This document shows positions 1 through 4,420 of a stretch of 10,551 bases of DNA, in pieces. Below the pieces are notes generated by a model, which saw nothing but the letters and a program-made list of their open reading frames with translations, was not told the origin of the DNA and did not search any database. Each line of letters opens with the position of its first letter. Position 1 is the first letter of the stretch. The stretch covers positions 1-10,551 of the forward strand of contig DATIFK010000102.1 in NCBI GenBank assembly GCA_035455265.1. The letters are read 5' to 3'. Both the position numbers and the translations under genes were made by a program. This DNA comes from MGOM01 sp035455265. GTDB taxonomy: Bacteria > Chloroflexota > Anaerolineae > Anaerolineales > E44-bin32.

Positions 1-219
1 CGCCAGGCAGCTCAGCCACCCGAACCCGAAGGGGTAGTACGGGTAGAAGCCGTAGAACGGGGCGGGCACCGCGGGCGCAGGTGCGACCTGGGCCGCGCCT
101 GAGGCGCCCTGGGCCAACCCGGCGTTGTAGGCCACATACCCCAGGGCGGCGGCGCCGGCCACCAGCGCCAAGACCAGCACCAGGCCCGCTGCGATTCGAA
201 GTCCGCTTCTTTCGTACAT
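1..219 (-). CDS. Small N-terminal-anchored membrane protein, partial (C-terminus beyond window edge)
   Basis: An open frame of 73 codons runs from an ATG at 219 off the left edge. The N-terminus is short and charged (MYERSGLRIA). One strongly hydrophobic segment follows at about residues 9-31, then an Ala/Gln/Pro stretch, then an aromatic Tyr/Phe/Pro/Gly-rich part (YGFYPYYPFGFGW) that is cut off at residue 73. The composition resembles small one- or two-helix membrane proteins of unknown function in environmental bacteria. No catalytic motif is visible, so no function is assigned. Two in-frame ATGs are adjacent (222 and 219). AGGAGG at 225-230 is 5 nt from the second and only 2 nt from the first, so 219 is chosen. 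The gene has its own upstream region with a repeat shared with the next minus-strand gene. Confidence 0.6.
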   Translation of the reverse strand, partial: MYERSGLRIAAGLVLVLALVAGAAALGYVAYNAGLAQGASGAAQVAPAPAVPAPFYGFYPYYPFGFGWLSCLA

Positions 220-224
220 CATAT

Positions 225-230
225 CCTCCT
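225..230 (-). promoter_or_regulatory. Strong Shine-Dalgarno that decides the start of the partial small membrane protein
   Basis: On the minus strand this reads AGGAGG, a full match to the anti-SD complement. It lies 5 nt before the ATG at 219. The other in-frame ATG, at 222, would leave only 2 nt. Confidence 0.75.
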
Positions 231-253
231 GCGTGTCTTTTCATACGCACTCA

Positions 254-310
254 GAGGATGCGCCGCGATTGTGGGACGATTATGGAGGCCCGGCGGAGGG
301 ATTCGGGATG
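254..310 (-). repeat. Upstream element copy A, a putative regulator-binding promoter repeat
   Basis: This 57-bp stretch matches 1582-1638 without gaps at 46 of 57 positions. It lies about 35-90 bp upstream of the small membrane protein start. The most distal 17 bases (294-310) are identical in both copies. Inside are two boxes, CGATTGTG (266-273) and CGATTATG (277-284), whose starts are 11 bp apart; on the gene's strand they read CACAATCG-like. An 11-bp direct repeat is typical of OmpR/PhoB-family response-regulator sites, so that role is inferred. The rest of the gap up to 486 holds no gene that I can support; CTCGGCCGAG at 374-383 is a short palindrome. Confidence 0.6.
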
Positions 311-486
311 CCTGAGACGTCCGTGGCGGCGGAATCGCATCCCCGCGCCGTCGAGGCGGGCAAGCCAGGCGGTCTCGGCCGAGTTGTTGAGCGACCGAAC
401 GGGCAAGGAGTGCCTTCCGGTTTCTGGACATCGGGGACAGAGACTCGAGCGAGCGGGTCGAGGGGTGTGTCTGGGAATCCGTCGCC

Positions 487-1491
487 CTAGGGGTTTCCGG
501 CTCCTCGCCTCGGCTCCGTCATGGGTTCCATGGTGATGACGACCTTCCCTCTGGCGTGACCTTCGCCAACATAGCGGAGAGCCTCCGCAGCCCCCTCGAG
601 TGGATACACGCGGTCGATTACCGGGACGACCTTGCCGGACTCCAGCAGCTCATTCAGGACGTCCTGATCCTTTCGGTTCGGGTGCGCGACCATGCTGCCG
701 AACTTCTGCCCGCCGGCCTTGGATAGTCGGGGTCCAAGCAACATCGCCTGGAAAACTTGCGCCACGCCTCCCGTCGCCACAAAGATGCCCGTGGGCGACA
801 GGACCTTCCGGTAGTGGAAGATGGAACGATATCCATTGGCGGCCAGAATCAGGTCGTATCGCTGTCCGAGTTGGGCGAAATCCTCTTCCGTGTAGACAAC
901 GATCTCGTCTGCCCCGATCGACCGCACCACATCCACATGCCTCGGGCTGCACACCGCCGTCACTTCCGCTCCGAATGCCTTGGCGATCTGAACGGCAAAG
1001 GTCCCCACGCCGCCCGAAGCACCGTAGATGAGCACCCTATGCCCGGCTCGGATTTGCCCGACCTCCCGCAGAGCCTGCAAGGCGGTGAAACCGGCCATGG
1101 GCACGGCCGCTGCCGCCTCGAAGGTGAGACGGGCTGGTTTCAAGGCGAAGGCACCTTCGCCGGCACACACGTACTCGGCGAAACTACCGTTCTCGTCCGT
1201 CAGAATCCCATACACCTCATCACCGACCCGAAACCGCTTCGCATTGGCGCCCACCGCTTCAATGCGGCCGGCAATGTCGGCTCCGAGCCTTTGGTGTTTC
1301 GGCCTTAGGAACCCTCCACCCATGAGGCGGACGAGGAACGGATCCGCCGTCAGGATGTGCACGTCATAGGCGTTGACGGAGGCCGCCCGAGTCTGGATCA
1401 GGACCTCGTCGGCCTTTGGAGTGGGTTTCTCGATCTCCCGCAGCCGAACCACATCGGGTGGCCCGTATTGAGTGAAGATGAGCGCTTTCAT
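487..1491 (-). CDS. Zinc-independent MDR-family NAD(P)-dependent oxidoreductase (quinone oxidoreductase-like)
   Basis: This 334-residue protein has the length and order of the medium-chain dehydrogenase/reductase family. The GroES-like N-terminal domain starts MKALIFTQYG, with SVNAYDVH at about 39-45. The nucleotide-binding motif is GASGGVGTFAVQIAK at 157-171, and a VIDRVYPL segment with a GKVVI end closes the fold. The cysteines that bind the structural and catalytic zinc in alcohol dehydrogenases are absent, which points to the quinone-oxidoreductase/zeta-crystallin branch that uses NADPH to reduce quinones or enones. The substrate cannot be told from sequence. The frame stays open upstream to 1938, but homology begins only at this ATG and AAGGA lies at 1501-1505, 9 nt before it. 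The gene is transcribed away from the cytochrome operon and follows its own control element at 1582-1638. Confidence 0.9.
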   Translation of the reverse strand: MKALIFTQYGPPDVVRLREIEKPTPKADEVLIQTRAASVNAYDVHILTADPFLVRLMGGGFLRPKHQRLGADIAGRIEAVGANAKRFRVGDEVYGILTDENGSFAEYVCAGEGAFALKPARLTFEAAAAVPMAGFTALQALREVGQIRAGHRVLIYGASGGVGTFAVQIAKAFGAEVTAVCSPRHVDVVRSIGADEIVVYTEEDFAQLGQRYDLILAANGYRSIFHYRKVLSPTGIFVATGGVAQVFQAMLLGPRLSKAGGQKFGSMVAHPNRKDQDVLNELLESGKVVPVIDRVYPLEGAAEALRYVGEGHARGKVVITMEPMTEPRRGAGNP

Positions 1492-1549
1492 GCATCCGCA
1501 TCCTTCATGCTGGCCATCCCTGCGCCACATCCGTTCGATGGCGCCGCGC

Positions 1550-1568
1550 CCGTTCCCGTGCGGAACGG
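1550..1568 (-). promoter_or_regulatory. Leader stem-loop upstream of the MDR oxidoreductase
   Basis: CCGTTCC (1550-1556) and GGAACGG (1562-1568) form a perfect 7-bp stem with a 5-nt loop. It lies about 60-77 nt before the ATG, between the shared control repeat and the gene, so it would sit in the 5' leader if transcription starts near the repeat. The role is unknown: a regulator operator, an mRNA-stabilising hairpin, or chance in GC-rich DNA. Confidence 0.35.
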
Positions 1569-1581
1569 TGATGTCACTCAC

Positions 1582-1638
1582 GAGGATGACAGGCGATTGT
1601 GGTGCGATTGTGAATGCCAGCCGGAGGGATTCGGGATG
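1582..1638 (-). repeat. Upstream element copy B, a putative regulator-binding promoter repeat
   Basis: This is the ungapped partner of 254-310, located 91-147 bp upstream of the MDR oxidoreductase start. Here both internal boxes are perfect CGATTGTG (1594-1601 and 1605-1612), starting 11 bp apart, and are followed after 9 nt by the 17-bp block (1622-1638) identical to copy A. Similarity continues on the gene-proximal side as CACTCA (1575-1580, with 248-253 in copy A) after a 1-nt gap. Conserved position and orientation before two genes suggest a common regulator. No clear -10 box is shared by the two copies. Confidence 0.6.
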
Positions 1639-1793
1639 GTCCTGGAACGGGGTCGCGCCGGGGAACAACGGAATCCATGGGATGACCGGGCCGCGGTGGC
1701 CCTGGGCGTACGCGCCGGGACGGGTGTTACGGTCGGAGACTGGACGTCGCCCCGGGCACGCCAAGCCTCGGACGCCGGCCCGCGAAGGAAGGT

Positions 1794-1815
1794 AGGGGCC
1801 ATTGGCTTGGCCCCT
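1794..1815. promoter_or_regulatory. Perfect 8-bp inverted repeat in the intergenic region
   Basis: AGGGGCCA (1794-1801) and TGGCCCCT (1808-1815) enclose the 6-nt loop TTGGCT. No run of T follows on either strand, so it is not a classic intrinsic terminator. It is about 160-185 bp upstream of the ferredoxin ATG and about 300 bp upstream of the MDR start. It could be an operator, or an insulator between the divergent units. Confidence 0.3.
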
Positions 1816-1904
1816 CGTCCTCGGGCGCCGCTCGCCCTCTGTCTGGGTGCCCACCTTCCCCCGCCTCTCAGTCGAATTCGGGGCATTCAGGTTACGGGCT
1901 AATG

Positions 1905-1939
1905 GTCCTATTGATGGGCGGTTTCGTCCTATCGACAAT
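1905..1939 (+). promoter_or_regulatory. Probable sigma70-type promoter of the ferredoxin-to-cytochrome operon, overlapped by a direct repeat
   Basis: TTGATG (1911-1916) as -35 and GACAAT (1934-1939) as -10 are exactly 17 bp apart, each with 4/6 matches to consensus. Transcription would start near 1946, giving a leader of about 33 nt to the ATG at 1979. The 10-mers GTCCTATTGA (1905-1914) and GTCCTATCGA (1926-1935) form a 9/10 direct repeat with a 21-bp period, two helical turns. One overlaps the -35 and the other the -10, which would suit a repressor or a same-face regulator. Confidence 0.4.
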
Positions 1940-1978
1940 CATTTGACCGCCTGGCGGGGACCCACGGCGGAGATCACC

Positions 1979-2230
1979 ATGTTTGGACAACTCCACGACC
2001 AAGAAGTGCGCCGCCGGGAGGCGCTCGTCACTGGGATTGTGACGTCCCAGCCGATACGTTGCGTCCAATGTGGGATCTGCTCCTACAGCTGCCCCATCGG
2101 CATTGACGTTCGCCGGCATGTTCGGGAGGGCATACCGGTCACGGCGAGTCAGTGCCTGACGTGCGGCCAGTGCGTTGCCCGCTGCCCGCGGGGAGTGCTG
2201 ACGCTCGAATCCAGCCCGATCTTCGACTGA
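1979..2230 (+). CDS. 2x[4Fe-4S] ferredoxin-like protein, first gene of the operon
   Basis: This 83-residue protein carries two classic cluster motifs, C-x2-C-x2-C-x3-C-P at residues 28-39 (RCVQCGICSYSCP) and 59-70 (QCLTCGQCVARCP). About 20 residues separate them, with short N- and C-terminal extensions. It should be a cytoplasmic one-electron carrier. The second CP is followed by the usual RGVL strand. No signal peptide is present. GGAG at 1969-1972 lies 6 nt before the ATG, and an upstream extension of the frame to 1802 has no homology, so 1979 is chosen. The next gene, for a flavoprotein, starts 12 nt after the stop, so the two proteins may form one enzyme in which the Fe-S protein passes electrons to or from FAD. 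It could alternatively be a detached Fe-S subunit of an HdrC- or glutamate-synthase-like type. Confidence 0.85.
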   Translation: MFGQLHDQEVRRREALVTGIVTSQPIRCVQCGICSYSCPIGIDVRRHVREGIPVTASQCLTCGQCVARCPRGVLTLESSPIFD

Positions 2231-2242
2231 CGGAGTGTCCGT

Positions 2243-3589
2243 TTGCCGGTCACGGTACGTCCGCAGCGGCACGTCATTATCGGGGGCGGGGTCGCCGGCC
2301 TGACGGCAGCGCAGGTCATCCGGCGCCGGGATACCCGCGGCCAAATCACCATCGTCACCGAGGAACGCCATCTGCCGTACTCGCGGCCGGGCTTGGCGTA
2401 CCTGCTGGCTGGCGACGTCCCGCTGTCGCAGCTCTTCCCATGGACCGAAGCCGAGCTGCGGGCGCTGCAGGCCAGCTTCCTGCGCGGTCGGGCGATGGCG
2501 CTCGACATGGCCGGCCGTGTCGTCGTCCTGCAAGATGGCCGGCGGCTGGCCTACGACGCGCTGCTGCTGGCGACGGGAGCCACCGCCGTCCTGCCCGACA
2601 TCCCCGGCACGCAGTTGCGAGGCGTGGCGACGCTTGACCAGCTCGACGACGCCACGCGGATCCTGGCCCTGGCGCGACGCGGCCGTCGCGCCGTCGTCGT
2701 CGGCGGCGGGATCACAGCCGTCGAATTGGCCGAGGGGCTGGCGGCGCGAGGTGTCGAGACCCACTACCTGCTGCGCAAGGATCGTTACTGGGGCCAGGTG
2801 CTCGACCCCGAGGAGTCGCGCATGGTCGAGCGGGGCCTCGAACGCCACGGCATCCGGCTTCATTACCACACCAATGTGGTGCGCGTCCTGGGTCAGCAGG
2901 GGCGTGTCAAAGGTGTCCTGACCGAAAAGGGGAAGTCGATGGCCTGTGACCTCGTCGGATTCGCCATCGGCATTCGCCCCAAGGCCGAACTGGCGGCTTC
3001 GGCCGGCCTGGATGTGGACCGCGGCATCCGGACCGACGAATACCTGCGGACCAGTGCCGAGGGGGTCTACGCTGCCGGCGACGCCGCCGAAGTCTACGAT
3101 CCCGCCACCGGCAAGCACCTCCTCGATTCTCTGTGGTGGATGGCTCAGGACCAGGGGCGCGTGGCCGGCGACAACATGTCCGGAGGCAGCTCCGCCTACC
3201 TGCGCGACATCCCGTTCAACGTCACGCGTATCGGTGGACTCATCACCACGATCGTCGGAAATGTCGGGCAGGGCGGGCGTGGGGACGATGATACGGTTTC
3301 GATCGTTCACGGACAGAGCGAAGGTTGGCACGAACCGCACGACTCGTTCGCCGTCGAGTCGGGTGATTTGACGAGCCGCGTTCGCCTGCTGGTGGGCCGG
3401 GAAACTCTGGTCGGAGCGGTCATCATGGGAGATCAGACTCTCTCGCGACCGCTGTGCGACCTGGTCCGGCAGCGGGTGCCGCTGGGGCGGCTCAGGCAGC
3501 AGTTGCTGCAGTCGCCGGAGCGCGCCGTGCAAATCCTGGTGGAGTACAGCCGGCGGCAGGCCGACCGCCAGCTGCAAGAGGTGGCATGA
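2243..3589 (+). CDS. FAD-dependent NAD(P)-type pyridine nucleotide-disulfide oxidoreductase family protein
   Basis: This 448-residue flavoprotein shows the two-dinucleotide fold. The FAD-binding motif is HVIIGGGVAGL at 10-20. The LPYSRPGLAYLL segment at about 44-55 is typical of rubredoxin-reductase/NirB-type enzymes. LLLATGA lies at 107-113, the NAD(P)-binding VVVGGGITAVELAEGLA at 151-167, and the second FAD contact GVYAAGDAAE at 274-283. The C-terminal part (about 375-448) resembles the NirB/NADH-oxidase tail. No CxxC redox disulfide is visible, so it probably moves electrons between NAD(P)H and an Fe-S or heme partner. The start is a TTG at 2243 with GGAG 7 nt before it; no better in-frame ATG precedes the FAD motif. 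The stop overlaps the next start as ATGA. A role as cytoplasmic electron input to the membrane cytochrome is inferred from the neighbours. Confidence 0.88.
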   Translation: MPVTVRPQRHVIIGGGVAGLTAAQVIRRRDTRGQITIVTEERHLPYSRPGLAYLLAGDVPLSQLFPWTEAELRALQASFLRGRAMALDMAGRVVVLQDGRRLAYDALLLATGATAVLPDIPGTQLRGVATLDQLDDATRILALARRGRRAVVVGGGITAVELAEGLAARGVETHYLLRKDRYWGQVLDPEESRMVERGLERHGIRLHYHTNVVRVLGQQGRVKGVLTEKGKSMACDLVGFAIGIRPKAELAASAGLDVDRGIRTDEYLRTSAEGVYAAGDAAEVYDPATGKHLLDSLWWMAQDQGRVAGDNMSGGSSAYLRDIPFNVTRIGGLITTIVGNVGQGGRGDDDTVSIVHGQSEGWHEPHDSFAVESGDLTSRVRLLVGRETLVGAVIMGDQTLSRPLCDLVRQRVPLGRLRQQLLQSPERAVQILVEYSRRQADRQLQEVA

Positions 3590-4413
3590 CGCGGGCGATG
3601 GAGCTCGGCCGCCCGACGGCTCGTCGCCTGCCCTTGCGGTTGGACCATGAGCTGGTCCTGGCCGCATTGGCGATGGCGGCCATCACCGCCGTCTACGTGC
3701 CGATCGTGGCCCTTGTCGGGGTGCCCGCCGCGAGCGGGTTGTTCGGGCACTCGCTCGGGATCATCGGCTTCGTGCTCATGCTCGGCACCGAAACCTTGTA
3801 CTCCCTGCGCAAGCGGATGCGCGGCCCGGCCTGGGGCCGAATGAGCAACTGGCTCAAGTTCCATATCTTCACCGGCATCGTCGGTCCGTACCTGGTCTTC
3901 CTTCACACGGCGTGGAAGCTTCACGGTTTGGCAGGCTTGACCTTGCTGATGACGTCCGTCGTCGTCGCCAGCGGGTTCTTCGGCCGCTACATCTACACCG
4001 CCGTTCCGCGCACGGCCGAGGGCGCCGTGTTGGAGCGGGCCGATATCCAACGCCTGCTCGATGCCGTCGAGAAAGCCGTTGGCCCACGGCGGGAGGCGCG
4101 GCCGCGGCGGGAGCCGGGGTTGGTGGCGGCGACGCTGATGGTCCTCGGCCGGTTCATCTTCCCCTGGCGCGACGCCTTCCGATCCTGGTTCCGCGACCGC
4201 GGGCAGGATGCGGCGACGCGGGCGGCGCGAGCGCGTCTCGACTCCCTGGTTCGGCGCCGCGATGAGCTGCAGCGGCAGATGGTGACGCTGGGAGCGGCGC
4301 GCCGCTTGCTGGCGGCCTGGCACGCCCTGCATGTGCCGCTCGGTCTGGCGATGTTCTCGATGGCCGTCGTGCATATCGGCGCGGCAATGTACTACGCCAC
4401 GCTCATCAAATGA
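3586..4413 (+). CDS. Integral-membrane cytochrome b-like protein with two His-x13-His helices
   Basis: This 275-residue protein has hydrophobic segments at about 22-46, 52-73, 91-112, 116-139 and 246-272. Histidines sit 14 residues apart in the third segment (H93 and H107) and again in the last (H249 and H263), as in diheme b cytochromes, where two helices hold two stacked hemes. H55 in segment two is a further candidate. Residues 140-245 form a polar, Arg-rich region with a likely amphipathic or coiled stretch (about 205-243), an unusual insertion between the ligand helices. The likely job is moving electrons across the membrane from the flavoprotein/ferredoxin to the secreted cytochrome c, or the reverse. 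The start overlaps the preceding stop (ATGA); an in-frame ATG at 3598 is an alternative. I cannot match it to a named family with certainty; cytochrome b561 or ferric-reductase-like folds are alternatives. Confidence 0.75.
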   Translation: MTRAMELGRPTARRLPLRLDHELVLAALAMAAITAVYVPIVALVGVPAASGLFGHSLGIIGFVLMLGTETLYSLRKRMRGPAWGRMSNWLKFHIFTGIVGPYLVFLHTAWKLHGLAGLTLLMTSVVVASGFFGRYIYTAVPRTAEGAVLERADIQRLLDAVEKAVGPRREARPRREPGLVAATLMVLGRFIFPWRDAFRSWFRDRGQDAATRAARARLDSLVRRRDELQRQMVTLGAARRLLAAWHALHVPLGLAMFSMAVVHIGAAMYYATLIK

Positions 4414-4420
4414 GCTGGAC

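Larger units (their letters stand above)
1492..1978. other. 487-bp divergent intergenic region between the MDR oxidoreductase and the electron-transfer operon
   Basis: No protein-coding signal is convincing on either strand. The open frames here are GC-driven extensions or shadows. From left to right it holds the MDR leader with a perfect 7-bp hairpin (1550-1568), repeat copy B (1582-1638), a perfect 8-bp hairpin (1794-1815) and the operon promoter region (1905-1939). Between about 1640 and 1790 I see nothing recognisable. Confidence 0.6.

Noticed and set aside
374..383. CTCGGCCGAG palindrome
   Set aside because: A 10-bp palindrome of G/C-rich bases is expected by chance here, and it has no counterpart upstream of the MDR gene.
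81..536. 151-residue plus-strand ORF covering the left intergenic region
   Set aside because: It is Arg/Pro-rich with no SD and runs antisense to the partial membrane protein. Its similarity to another plus-strand frame near 1600 is explained by the repeated promoter element.
1492..1938. Upstream in-frame extension of the MDR oxidoreductase to 1938 (483 residues)
   Set aside because: The added 149 residues are Arg/Gly/Pro-rich with no family match, cover the shared control repeat and hairpins, and the family N-terminus starts exactly at 1491 with an SD-like AAGGA.
1917..1951. GGCGGT / ACCGCC inverted repeat around the operon promoter
   Set aside because: Only 6 bp of pairing across a 23-nt gap; too weak in GC-rich DNA to call.
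1892..3667. 591-residue minus-strand ORF opposite the ferredoxin and flavoprotein genes
   Set aside because: It covers two clear plus-strand genes, has low-complexity composition and no domain; a high-GC shadow.
4331..4420. ATG at 4331 as start of the multiheme cytochrome
   Set aside because: It would overlap the cytochrome b gene by 83 nt and put 30 unrelated residues before the signal peptide. GTG 4421 gives a proper export signal.
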